DNA from: Sphingomonas ginsenosidimutans
GTDB lineage: Bacteria > Pseudomonadota > Alphaproteobacteria > Sphingomonadales > Sphingomonadaceae
Assembly (NCBI RefSeq): GCF_002374835.1
Contig: NZ_NWVD01000001.1
Span: forward strand, 1 to 64,000
Reading direction: 5' to 3'
DNA: 64,000 bases
The number at the start of each line of letters is the position of its first letter. Positions within the stretch are counted from its first letter, which is position 1. Below, piece by piece: positions 7,606 to 15,864 of the stretch. Under the pieces are notes generated by a model that worked only from the letters and a program-made list of their open reading frames with translations, made no database searches and had not been told where the DNA came from. Made by a program: the position numbers and the translations under genes.

Positions 7606-8894
7606 CGATTGATCGACGCGATCTGCTCGGGCTCGGCGCAGCGGTCGCGGCCACGGCGGCGCTGCCCGCACGGGCCGCTGGGCCTGCCCCGTTTCTCTGG
7701 GGCGCGGCGACGGCGGGGCATCAGGTCGAGGGCAACAACGTCAACGCCGATATCTGGCTGCTCGAACAGGTCACGCCGACCGTTTTCGCCGAACCGTCCG
7801 GCGATGCCTGCGACAGCCTGCACCGCTGGCGCGAGGATGTGGCGATCGTCCGCATGCTGGGACTGAACTGCTATCGCTTCTCGGTGGAATGGCCCCGTAT
7901 CGAACCGGCAAAGGGCCAGTTCTCGCAAGCGTGGCTCGATCATTATGCGCGCATGGTCGACCATTGTCGCGAGCAGGGTATCGCCCCCGTCGTCACCTTC
8001 AACCATTTCACTGCCCCGCGCTGGTTCGCGGCGGCCGGCGGCTGGGAACAGGCGGACGCACCAGCGCTGTTCGCGCGCTATGCCGAGCGTGTCGCCCGTG
8101 CGATCGCGGACGGGATCAGCCATGCGCTGACCTTCAACGAGCCCAATCTGGCACTGGGCGGGCGCTGGGCGGTCAGTCCGCCGCCGCCCGCCTTCATGGC
8201 GCGCATGGCGGCATGTGTCGCGGCGGCAGCGAAGGCCAGCGGGTCGAATCGCTTCTCCGTCCTGAATGGCGGGGATCCCCGGCCGATGATTCCCGGCATC
8301 ACCGCCGCGCACGTCCAAGCCCGTGCAGCGATCAAGGCCGTCCGGGGCGACCTGCCCATCGGCCTCAGCCTCGCGATCCCCGATGAGGTGGCGGTAGGTG
8401 TGGACAGCGCGATCGAACGCAAGCGGGCCGACGTCTATGGTCCCTTCTTCGCGGTGATGGACAAGGACGATTTCGTTGGCGTCCAGACCTATGGCCGCGC
8501 CTATATCGGCGCGGAGCGCGAGGTCGCGCTGCCCGCCGACGCGGCGCGCCGTCCCGATGGACGCGAATGGTTTCCGGCCGCGGTCGGCAACGTCGTGCGC
8601 TATGTCCACCGCGAGACGGCCAAGCCGGTACTGGTGACCGAGAACGGGATCGACGCCGCCGACGACCGCGAACGCGCGCGCTTCATACCGGCGGCGATCG
8701 CTTCGATCGAGACCGCGCGGCGCGACGGCGTGCCGGTGCTGGGCTATATCCACTGGTCGCTGCTCGACAATTTCGAATGGTTTTCGGGCTACGCCCCCAG
8801 GTTCGGACTGGTCGCGGTCGATCGCACCAGCTTCCGCCGCACGATCAAGCCGAGCGCGCGCACCTATGCCACCCTCGTGGCGGGACGGCGGTGA
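7602..8894 (+). CDS. Tat-exported GH1 family beta-glycosidase
   Basis: Glycoside hydrolase family 1 enzyme of 430 residues, likely a beta-glucosidase or related retaining glycosidase. The start FLWGAATAGHQVEG, the sugar-binding NHFTAPRWF, the acid/base Glu180 in TFNEPN and the nucleophile Glu347 in VTENG are all present. So is the closing motif LLDNFEWFSGYAPRFG, so the enzyme looks catalytically complete. The N-terminus (MTIDRRDLLGLGAAVAATAALPARA) is a twin-arginine signal peptide, which predicts export of a folded enzyme to the periplasm. GH1 enzymes are usually cytoplasmic. The start is set by an ATGA overlap with the upstream hydrolase stop. Length is slightly short for GH1 (usually 440-480), the shortening lying in the middle loops. 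Confidence 0.9.
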   Translation: MTIDRRDLLGLGAAVAATAALPARAAGPAPFLWGAATAGHQVEGNNVNADIWLLEQVTPTVFAEPSGDACDSLHRWREDVAIVRMLGLNCYRFSVEWPRIEPAKGQFSQAWLDHYARMVDHCREQGIAPVVTFNHFTAPRWFAAAGGWEQADAPALFARYAERVARAIADGISHALTFNEPNLALGGRWAVSPPPPAFMARMAACVAAAAKASGSNRFSVLNGGDPRPMIPGITAAHVQARAAIKAVRGDLPIGLSLAIPDEVAVGVDSAIERKRADVYGPFFAVMDKDDFVGVQTYGRAYIGAEREVALPADAARRPDGREWFPAAVGNVVRYVHRETAKPVLVTENGIDAADDRERARFIPAAIASIETARRDGVPVLGYIHWSLLDNFEWFSGYAPRFGLVAVDRTSFRRTIKPSARTYATLVAGRR

Positions 8895-9937
8895 TGCGGC
8901 GCCGGGCGATCGCCGTGCTGGCCCTTTCGGTCGCGACCGGCCAGCCGGTGGCAGCGCAGAGCGTAGCCGTGCCGGCCTTTACCCTGCCGCCGTCCAGCCA
9001 ACTCAGCGCCGAGGCCCGTCAGGTTCTTGAGCGGATGAAGGCGGAAACCGCATCGAAGGACATTGGTAGCGACTTAGTGCGGCAGCGTGCCTTCTACCAG
9101 CAGTGGAACGATCGGCGGCTGGCCGAGATGCGGCGCCATTTCGCGACGAATGAGCGTCGCGACCTGATTGCGGGCGTACCCGTCGCCATCGTCGAGCCCC
9201 AGGACGGCATCGCCCCCGGCAACACGGAGCGCGTCCTGATCAACGTCCATGGCGGGGCATTCATGTGGGGATCGGGCAGCGGCGCGCTGGTCGAAGCGAT
9301 CCCGATCGCCGCCGTGATGCGGGTGCGGGTGGTCACAGTGGACTATCGGCTGGCACCCGAACACCGGTATCCGGCCGCGTCGCAGGATGTGGTGGCCGTC
9401 TACCGCGCGTTGCTCAAGACGCATCGTCCGGAGAATATCGGCATCTATGGCTGCTCGGCCGGCGGCATCATCACCGCGCAGGCGACCGCCTGGATCCGCA
9501 AGACCGGAATGCCGCGACCCGGTGCGATCGGAACCTTCTGTGGCACCGGGGCTCCCTATTCGGGGGACAGCCCATACCTTGCCGGGCCGATCACCGGCGG
9601 CGAGGTGGTGTCCACGCTGGTCCTGCCCGAAAGCTTGCCGACCCCGTACATGGCGGGCGTGAAGAGCAGTGACCCGATCGCCTATCCACTTCAGACGGAT
9701 GCCGAGATCCGCGCGATGCCGCCGACCTTGCTGCTGGCGGGCGGGCGCGATTTCGCGGTCAGCGCCCTGACGCGCGCCCATCGTCGCCTGACCGCAGCCG
9801 GGGTGCCGAGCGAGCTGCAACTGTTCGACGGCCTGCCGCACGCCTTTTTCATGTGGCCCGACATGCCGGAATCAACGGAAGCCTTTCGCCTGATCGCAGG
9901 CTTCTTCGACCGGCATCTCGGCCGGCGCCCCCGATAG
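8894..9937 (+). CDS. Exported alpha/beta hydrolase, HSL-type esterase
   Basis: Protein of 347 residues with a signal peptide (about 1-22, VATGQPVAAQS). It belongs to the hormone-sensitive-lipase-like alpha/beta hydrolase-3 group. An oxyanion motif HGGAF (from His119), nucleophile Ser188 in GCSAGG (usual form GDSAGG), Asp286 in GGRDFA and His316 in LPHAFF are visible, and DYRLAPEHRYPA is the family block after the oxyanion hole. It likely removes short acyl groups from a small or sugar ester in the periplasm. The ATG overlaps the GH1 stop by one base (TGATG). Its place between a glycosidase and a second hydrolase fits a de-acylation step in use of an acylated glycoside (inference). Confidence 0.87.
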   Translation: MRRRAIAVLALSVATGQPVAAQSVAVPAFTLPPSSQLSAEARQVLERMKAETASKDIGSDLVRQRAFYQQWNDRRLAEMRRHFATNERRDLIAGVPVAIVEPQDGIAPGNTERVLINVHGGAFMWGSGSGALVEAIPIAAVMRVRVVTVDYRLAPEHRYPAASQDVVAVYRALLKTHRPENIGIYGCSAGGIITAQATAWIRKTGMPRPGAIGTFCGTGAPYSGDSPYLAGPITGGEVVSTLVLPESLPTPYMAGVKSSDPIAYPLQTDAEIRAMPPTLLLAGGRDFAVSALTRAHRRLTAAGVPSELQLFDGLPHAFFMWPDMPESTEAFRLIAGFFDRHLGRRPR

Positions 9938-9953
9938 CCAAGGAGTACGCCCG

Positions 9954-11303
9954 ATGCGCGCCTTTTCCCTGATGCCCCTGCTTCTCGCCGGTGCCGCAGC
10001 GCTGGCTGCGCCCGTTACGTCCGCCGGCGCGCGGGACGTTCCGGCGTCCAGCCAACAGCTACTCGCGGCACAGGCCAGCCGACTGGGTGCCACCGACGTC
10101 ACGGCGACCGCCCGCGCGGACGGGGGCGTCACGATCAACGGCCGGCTCGACGGCAACCAGTTCGCGCTCGCATTCCCGAAGGGGTGGACCGGCGACGGGC
10201 TGCTCTACGCCCATGGCTATTCGCCACCGGGCACGCCGGTGGCGGTATCGCCCGATCCGGTCGACAAGGGGCTGGGCACCGGCGCGCTCGGCGAGGCCTA
10301 TGCACAGGGCTTCGCGGTCGGGCATAGCGCCTATGCCAAGGCCGGGCTGGGTGTGGAGGCCGGCGCGAACGCCACCGCCCGCCTGCGCGACCTGCTGGCA
10401 AGGATGGGCGGCAAGCGCATCTATGTGATGGGCGATTCGATGGGCGGCGGGATCGTCGTCACGCTCCTCGAACTATATCCCAGGGCCTTTGCCGGTGGCC
10501 TGGCCCGCTGCGGTGTCGTTGCCAACTGGCAGGACCTGCTCGGACGGCTGACCGACATGCGGCTGGCCTACAATGCCCTGACCAAGGGCACGCCCTATGC
10601 GCTGCCCGGCAACCAGGACGTTCGCCGCGACGCGATGTCGTCACGCCCGCCCGCCGGAACTCCGGACGCGGCGGCACAGGCCTATGTCTTCGCCCAGATC
10701 GCCAAGGTCGGCATGCCGCCGCTTGCCTTGTGGACCGCCGCACAGAAGGATCCGACCGGCCGCGAGGCCCGGATCGTCCGCGCTGTCACCACGATCGGCG
10801 GGTTCGAATATGACGCCGCATCGCTCGCCTATCCGCTCGTCACGGCCGCACTGGGCGCGGACGACATGGCAGCGACCGCCGGCGGCTGGGTCCATGGCAA
10901 TATCGGCAAGGTCTATGCGGCACCCTCGCTGACGGCCGAAGAGAACGCCGCGCTCAACCGCGACATCCAACGGGTCGAAGCCGCGCCACAGGCCGTCGCC
11001 TATCTCCGCAAATGGCGCACCGCCACCGGCCGGATCGAGGCGCCGTTGGTGACGCTCCACAACCGGATCGATTCCCTCGTCCCCTACGCGCAGGAAGCGC
11101 AGCTGGCCGCGGCGGTGGCAAAGGCCGGGCGGACCGCGAAGCTGGCGCAGTTCACCGTCCCGCCGACCCGCGCCCCGCTGCCGATCGGCGGGATCGAGGG
11201 CTATACCCATTGCGGCTTCGACAGGGGGCAGACGCTCGCCGCATGGAATGCGTTGCGTGCCTGGGTCGAACAAGGCCGCAAGCCCGACGCGGAGCTGCGC
11301 TGA
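9954..11303 (+). CDS. Exported alpha/beta hydrolase, paralogue of 6265-7605
   Basis: Protein of 449 residues with a signal peptide (about 1-25). It aligns along its length with the hydrolase at 6265. Shared landmarks are Ser162 (GDSMGGG), KGTPYALPG, Asp373 (IDSLVPYAQ) and His419 (GYTHCGF). AAGGAG lies ten bases before the ATG. The two genes look like an old tandem duplication later separated by the GH1 and esterase genes, since identity is moderate and spread over the protein. Substrate preferences probably differ. Last gene of the receptor operon; what follows is a broken ligase remnant. Confidence 0.82.
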   Translation: MRAFSLMPLLLAGAAALAAPVTSAGARDVPASSQQLLAAQASRLGATDVTATARADGGVTINGRLDGNQFALAFPKGWTGDGLLYAHGYSPPGTPVAVSPDPVDKGLGTGALGEAYAQGFAVGHSAYAKAGLGVEAGANATARLRDLLARMGGKRIYVMGDSMGGGIVVTLLELYPRAFAGGLARCGVVANWQDLLGRLTDMRLAYNALTKGTPYALPGNQDVRRDAMSSRPPAGTPDAAAQAYVFAQIAKVGMPPLALWTAAQKDPTGREARIVRAVTTIGGFEYDAASLAYPLVTAALGADDMAATAGGWVHGNIGKVYAAPSLTAEENAALNRDIQRVEAAPQAVAYLRKWRTATGRIEAPLVTLHNRIDSLVPYAQEAQLAAAVAKAGRTAKLAQFTVPPTRAPLPIGGIEGYTHCGFDRGQTLAAWNALRAWVEQGRKPDAELR

Positions 11304-11304
11304 C

Positions 11305-11500
11305 CATGGCTATCGTTTCGCCACCCCGGCGCCGGAAGCCTGTGCCTATCCGCTGCTGATCCGCCACCTGCTACAAAGCGCGCTCGACGTGCGCAGCCCG
11401 GGCAAGCTCGCCGGCACCGACGGCCTCCGCCACGGCTATCCCGAACTCGCGCGGCGGATCGGTCGCCTTGCCGCGCAGACGGTGAACGTTCGCCCGCCGG
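11305..11500 (+). pseudogene. Fragment of an AMP-forming acyl-CoA ligase N-terminus
   Basis: Translating from 11305 gives about 60 residues reading HGYRFATPAPEACAYPLLI, then RHLLQSALDV, then GLRHGYPELARRIGRLAAQ. This matches in shape the first 50 residues of fatty-acyl-CoA synthetases (YPLLI..LL, then a (Y/F)xEL..R..RLA stretch). No good start codon precedes it, the adenylation motifs are missing, and it runs into the oppositely oriented gene at 11501. I read it as a decayed remnant left by deletion or rearrangement. The likeness rests on about 45 residues by eye. Confidence 0.5.
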
Positions 11501-12139
11501 TTACAGCGGCTTGCCGTCGCGGCCGAGCAGTTCGATGCGATAGGAGCAACCGTACAGCGTCTTGCCCGGATGACTGGTGGCGTTCGAGATCGAGCGCGCG
11601 ATGACGGTATGCGTGCCAAAGCCGTCCTTCTCGGTCGCCGGTTCGGTCACGTCGGACAGCACGCGCTGTCCCATGAACTTGCGGAACGGGATGTCGCGGC
11701 GCACCTTGTCGCCGGTCGCGACGCGCGCTTCCCCGGCGGCGGCGGCGATCGCGTCGATCGCGGCATCGGTGTCCAGTTCGTTGGTGATGCCTTCGCCGGC
11801 GGCGACCTGCTTGGGATCGGCCAGGTCGAGGATCGCGACCACCCCGGAGGAGCTGAACGCCACCCGGCGTGTCGACCAGTTGCCGGCGACCGTCACCGGG
11901 CGCGGCAGCTCATATTCGGCGAGGAACGGGTTCTTCCCGGCGATCTTCCGCCAGCCGCGGTGTTCGGCCAGACCGTCCGACCCGATCGCCATCGCGAAGC
12001 CGTTATAGGTCGGCGCATCGACGCGGCAGTTGATGGCATCGACGATATCGACGGTCGCAGGGTCGATATCGGCATCCTGGCCGGCCCATAGCGGCGTGGC
12101 GGCGAACAGCAGCGTCAGCAGGACAGGCATCCGTCGCAT
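11501..12139 (-). CDS. Exported protein of unknown function
   Basis: Protein of 212 residues with a signal peptide (MRRMPVLLTLLFAATPLWA, about 1-19). The mature part contains a Cys early (AINCRVDAPTYNGFAM) and one near the C-terminus (LYGCSYRIELLG), which could form a disulfide. The sequence is mixed alpha/beta in character without membrane helices. I do not recognise a family. I chose the ATG at 12139, which puts the signal peptide at the very N-terminus; an upstream in-frame start at 12187 adds a charged, unstructured extension. It lies downstream of the phosphate transporter on the same strand, 107 bases away, and may be transcribed alone. Confidence 0.7.
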   Translation of the reverse strand: MRRMPVLLTLLFAATPLWAGQDADIDPATVDIVDAINCRVDAPTYNGFAMAIGSDGLAEHRGWRKIAGKNPFLAEYELPRPVTVAGNWSTRRVAFSSSGVVAILDLADPKQVAAGEGITNELDTDAAIDAIAAAAGEARVATGDKVRRDIPFRKFMGQRVLSDVTEPATEKDGFGTHTVIARSISNATSHPGKTLYGCSYRIELLGRDGKPL

Positions 12140-12246
12140 CGTCGTCCCGTTCCCCTGTGCGATCGTCGGTGGGCGGCGCGTTCGCACAGACGGGCCGCAT
12201 GCGCAACGATTCCCGGATCACCGGCGACCCAAAGGCTCTGCGCCGC

Positions 12247-13260
12247 TCAGAACAGCAGCGTCAGGCCGTAGAACAGCGCGCCGATCGTCGCGGAGGCGGG
12301 AATGGTGATGATCCATGCCATCACCACGTTCTGCGCCACGCCCCAGCGCACCGCGGAGGCGCGCCGCGCGGTGCCCGCGCCGATGATCGCGCCGGTGATC
12401 GTGTGCGTGGTCGACACCGGAATGCCCAGCGCGGAGGCGGTGAACAGCACCATCGATCCGGCCAGCGAGGCGCTGAACCCTTGGTGCTGCGACAGCTTGG
12501 TGATGCGGCTGCCCATCGTCTCGATGATCTTCCACCCGCCGGTCATCGTGCCGGCCGCGATCGCGATATAGCAGCTGATCGCCACCCAGTGCGGCACCTC
12601 GAACGGACCGGTCAGATAGCCGGTGGAGTAGAGCAGCACCGTGATGATCCCCATCGTCTTCTGCGCATCGTTCAGCCCGTGGCTGAGCGAATAGGCGGCG
12701 GACGACAGCAGGTGCAGCGCGCGGAAGCTGCGTTCCGCGCGGTTCGCGGTGGCGCGGCGCAGCGCCCAGCTGGACAGGAGCATCACCAGCATCGCCAGGA
12801 TCATCCCCAGCGTCGGCGACAGCACGATCGCCAGCAGCGTCTTGTTGAGGCCGCCCCATTGCACCGCCCCGATGCCCGCATGGGTGACGCCTGCGCCGAT
12901 CAGCCCGCCGACCAGCGCATGGCTGCTCGACGACGGAATGCCGCGCAGCCAGGTGATGACGTTCCAGGACATCGCCCCGCCGAGCGCGCCGAAGATCACC
13001 GCCGGGGTCACCACATCCTTGTCGATCAGCCCCTTGCCGATCGTCTCCGCCACCGCATGCAGGCTGGGGATCGCGATCGTCAGGAAATAGGCGGCGAAGT
13101 TGAACGCGGCGGCGAACAGCACCGCCTGCACCGGCGACAGCAGCCGCGTGGCGACCACCGTGGCGATCGAATTGGCCGCATCGTGCAGGCCGTTGAGGAA
13201 ATCGAACGCGAGCGCGACCGCGATCAGGCCGACCAGCAGCGGAAAGGCCAGTTCGTGCAT
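12247..13260 (-). CDS. Pit-type inorganic phosphate transporter
   Basis: Inner-membrane phosphate permease of 337 residues with about ten membrane segments. Both halves carry the PHO-4 family signature: FLNGLHDAANSIAT near residue 22 and LSHGLNDAQKTMGI near residue 195. STTHTITGA near the C-terminus and SSSSHALVGG near 110 are the other conserved loops. The transport mechanism is symport of metal-phosphate with protons or cations (family knowledge). It starts 21 bases after the stop of the DUF47 protein, the usual Pit-DUF47 pairing in which the DUF47 partner adjusts transport. Confidence 0.92.
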   Translation of the reverse strand: MHELAFPLLVGLIAVALAFDFLNGLHDAANSIATVVATRLLSPVQAVLFAAAFNFAAYFLTIAIPSLHAVAETIGKGLIDKDVVTPAVIFGALGGAMSWNVITWLRGIPSSSSHALVGGLIGAGVTHAGIGAVQWGGLNKTLLAIVLSPTLGMILAMLVMLLSSWALRRATANRAERSFRALHLLSSAAYSLSHGLNDAQKTMGIITVLLYSTGYLTGPFEVPHWVAISCYIAIAAGTMTGGWKIIETMGSRITKLSQHQGFSASLAGSMVLFTASALGIPVSTTHTITGAIIGAGTARRASAVRWGVAQNVVMAWIITIPASATIGALFYGLTLLF

Positions 13261-13281
13261 GGTGGTTTCGTCCCGGACCGA

Positions 13282-14349
13282 TCAGGCGTGATCGATGACG
13301 ATGCCGTCGATCTCGTCGGCGACATCCTCGAACGCATCGATGATGCGCTCCAGATGCTTGTAGATCTCGCGCTCGGTGACGAAACGCAGCGTGTCGGTGG
13401 CGCCATGGTCGCGCAGCGCCCGCTTCAGGCCGGCGGCATGGACCTCGTCGGCATGGCCCTCGATGCGGATCAGCCGCTCGGTCAACTCGTGCAGCCGCCC
13501 GCCGTTGCGGGTGATGTCGCGCAGCAGCGGCATCGCCTCCGCCGCCAGCCGCGCGGCATCGACCGCCAGCGCCGCCATGTCGCGCATCTCCGGCGCGAAG
13601 TCGTCGAGGCCGTACAGGTCGACCGCGGCGGCGGCGGCCTGCATCTCGTCGATCGTATCGTCCAGCGCGCCGATCAGCGCGGTGATCGCGCCGCGATCGA
13701 ACGGGGTCAGGAACGTCTTGCGGACGGTGACCAGCACTTCGCGGGTGATGTCGTCGGCGTCATGCTCGCGCTCGCTGATCTCGCGGATATGCTCCGCGGC
13801 GGCCGGCCCGCCGGCAAACAGCCGCGCGGTCGCTTCCGCGCCGGCCTGTACCGCGGCGGCATGCGCCTCGAACAGCTCGAAGAAATTGCCCGTCCTGGGA
13901 AGCAGGCGCTGAAACCAACCGAACATCGAACCCCATCCAGAGTCTTTGGCGACCATGCCCGCCTGATGGCCGCGCCGAATCGCCGCCCGGAAATCGGCCG
14001 GCGCGAAGGAACGGATCAGGTCGCGCAGGTCCGGCTCGTCCACCACATCGGCCGCGCGGGCAAGCGGAAACCAGCGGCGTTCGCGCTCGCCCTGCTCTTT
14101 CCAGCTGTCCAGTTCCTCGCTGACGGCCAGCGGGAACACCTCCACATCGGCCATCAGCGACGCGCCGCTGCCGCGCCGCTTGCGATAGCGATAGCTGCCC
14201 AGCGGCACCGGCGACAGCGCGCCGATCACGCCCGCTTCCTCGCGCGCCTCCATCGCGGCGGCGGCATGGGGCGACAGGCGCGGGTCGATATTGCCCTTGG
14301 GAATGACCCACCGCCCCGTCCCGCGCGAGGTGACGAGCAGCACCTGCAC
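13282..14349 (-). CDS. Nudix hydrolase fused to DUF47 (PhoU-like) phosphate transport regulator
   Basis: One open frame of 355 residues. The first 130 are a Nudix domain: WVIPKGN, then a Nudix box ending EAREEAGV with glutamates 34, 37 and 38, though the first box glutamate is Leu25 and the usual Arg is Met33. The spacing resembles the diphosphoinositol-polyphosphate/diadenosine type. From residue 142 (MFGWFQRLLP) onward it is a complete DUF47 protein (about 214 residues), normally a separate gene before pit. No stop lies between them. DUF47 may also start alone at 13926, where only a weak GGATGGGG precedes the ATG. The listed start is GTG at 14349, but the frame is open at least to 14403 and reads RQIAALPYRLD, a good first Nudix strand, without ATG, GTG or TTG. 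The real start is therefore uncertain. Confidence 0.75.
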   Translation of the reverse strand: MQVLLVTSRGTGRWVIPKGNIDPRLSPHAAAAMEAREEAGVIGALSPVPLGSYRYRKRRGSGASLMADVEVFPLAVSEELDSWKEQGERERRWFPLARAADVVDEPDLRDLIRSFAPADFRAAIRRGHQAGMVAKDSGWGSMFGWFQRLLPRTGNFFELFEAHAAAVQAGAEATARLFAGGPAAAEHIREISEREHDADDITREVLVTVRKTFLTPFDRGAITALIGALDDTIDEMQAAAAAVDLYGLDDFAPEMRDMAALAVDAARLAAEAMPLLRDITRNGGRLHELTERLIRIEGHADEVHAAGLKRALRDHGATDTLRFVTEREIYKHLERIIDAFEDVADEIDGIVIDHA

Positions 14350-14475
14350 GTCGCGCGTGTCCTGGGTGTCGAGGCGATAGGGAAGCGCGGCGATCTGTCG
14401 AATGGAATGGCTCCGGCGCGGGAGTGGCGGGATGCGGCCCCCATACCCCCATCCGCGCCGGAAAACAGGGGGGCG

Positions 14476-15681
14476 TCAGTCGGCGGGCCAGGAATAGGAG
14501 AAGCGCAGCGCCAGCACGACCGCGTCCTTCACCGTCCGGTCGGCGCCGGGGTGCAGGATATATTGCACGTCGGGCTGTATCGACAGGCCGTCGAGCAGCT
14601 CGTCCGAATAGGTCAGTTCGAACAGCGTCTCGGCTCGGGCCAGCGGGGGCGCGTCGGCGGGCGCGCCGTCGCGATAGGGGCGCGACAGCGCGCCGCTGCC
14701 CGCGCCCAGCGACAGCATGCTGGCCGGGCGCGCGGCGAACAGCCGCTCGATCAGCACGCCCGCCTGCCACCCGCCCGCGAACGGCGTCGTGCGGCCGTCC
14801 GATACGCCGGCGCGCGCGAAGACCGCGGTGTGCGCCACGTCCCCCGCGCTTCCCGCCACGTCGACCGAGGCGAGCACATAGGCGCCCTGCGCCGCGAACC
14901 GCTCCTCCACCGGGGTGACCCCCGGCGGGATGACGCCCGGCTGCCGTTTCGTATAGCGCCACCCGCCGATTCCCAGCCGCAGCGGCGCGGTGATCCCGGC
15001 CTCCGCGATCACCAGCACGCCGTTGCGCGCGCTGACGTCGATGCCGTCGTCGTCGCCCAGCGTGCCCGCAGTCGCGTTGATGACCGCGGCCTGCGCATAG
15101 CCGCGCCCGCGCTCCACCCGCAGTCGCGCGGCGAGCGCGGTCGACGGGAAGATCGACGGCCCGTTCGGCCCGGTCGACGACAGTTCCGATCCGATCCCGA
15201 AGATCGGGTTGACGAGCAGCCCCGCCGGATCGCTGACGTAGAATTCGCTGTTGAGGTCGTACAGCCCCGCGCGCAGCGTCACGCCGCCGCCCAGCGCCTG
15301 TTCCACCCACGCCTCGTACAGCTTCAGCCGCTGGTTGGTGACCTCGATATTGTCGATACCCTGCAGCGTACCGGCCAGGTCGTTGGGATTGCCGCCGAAA
15401 TTGTTGAGCACATCGGCGTGGAAGGACGCGCCGCGCCACCCGATCGCGCGCGTCAGGTCGATGTCGAGGGTGACGTCGAGATTGTCGAGCGCGCGCGCAC
15501 CGCGCGCCGCGCCGCCATCGACGACGCCGATCACGTCGGCGGTGTAGCTCGCCGACAGCTTCACGACCGGTTCCGGCGCGGGCGCGTCCTGCGCCCGGGC
15601 CTGCGCCGGGGTCATGCCGACCCATGCGGTCATCGTGGCGGCCGCGACCAGCGGGCGCAGGATCTTGCCGGAATTGAGCAT
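14476..15681 (-). CDS. OprB-type carbohydrate porin
   Basis: Outer-membrane beta-barrel of 401 residues. It has a signal peptide (about 1-30, ending AQARAQ) and then a barrel rich in alternating hydrophobic strands. Family-type blocks include LRAGLYDLNSEFY, EAWVEQALGGGVTLRAG, SGPSIFPS-like loops, GYTKRQ-type strands and a C-terminal RFSYSWPAD. OprB porins let sugars diffuse across the outer membrane. The ATG at 15681 has an excellent ribosome site (GGAGGTAAGG). The longer in-frame start at 15753 would precede the ribosome site and is rejected. The gene lies upstream of the Nudix-DUF47 frame on the same strand but about 125 bases away, and is probably a separate unit. Confidence 0.85.
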   Translation of the reverse strand: MLNSGKILRPLVAAATMTAWVGMTPAQARAQDAPAPEPVVKLSASYTADVIGVVDGGAARGARALDNLDVTLDIDLTRAIGWRGASFHADVLNNFGGNPNDLAGTLQGIDNIEVTNQRLKLYEAWVEQALGGGVTLRAGLYDLNSEFYVSDPAGLLVNPIFGIGSELSSTGPNGPSIFPSTALAARLRVERGRGYAQAAVINATAGTLGDDDGIDVSARNGVLVIAEAGITAPLRLGIGGWRYTKRQPGVIPPGVTPVEERFAAQGAYVLASVDVAGSAGDVAHTAVFARAGVSDGRTTPFAGGWQAGVLIERLFAARPASMLSLGAGSGALSRPYRDGAPADAPPLARAETLFELTYSDELLDGLSIQPDVQYILHPGADRTVKDAVVLALRFSYSWPAD

Positions 15682-15864
15682 CCTTACCTCCGGCGATCGC
15701 TCTAGTCGCCGGGGGCTGGAGAGTTTCCCGGAGAGGGTAAAGATGAATTTCATGCTCCGAATTGACGGTTCAACAACAGTTGATCCGGACCATTTCGGCA
15801 GGATTAAGATAAATTTCGGCTTTTGCCGTCTATTCCTGCCTCCTTATCGTCATGGGGAGCAGGC

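Noticed and set aside
15800..15835. Flagellar sigma-28 promoter before the chemoreceptor (TAAG...GCCG)
   Set aside because: Poor match in both boxes, and most alphaproteobacteria lack this sigma factor.
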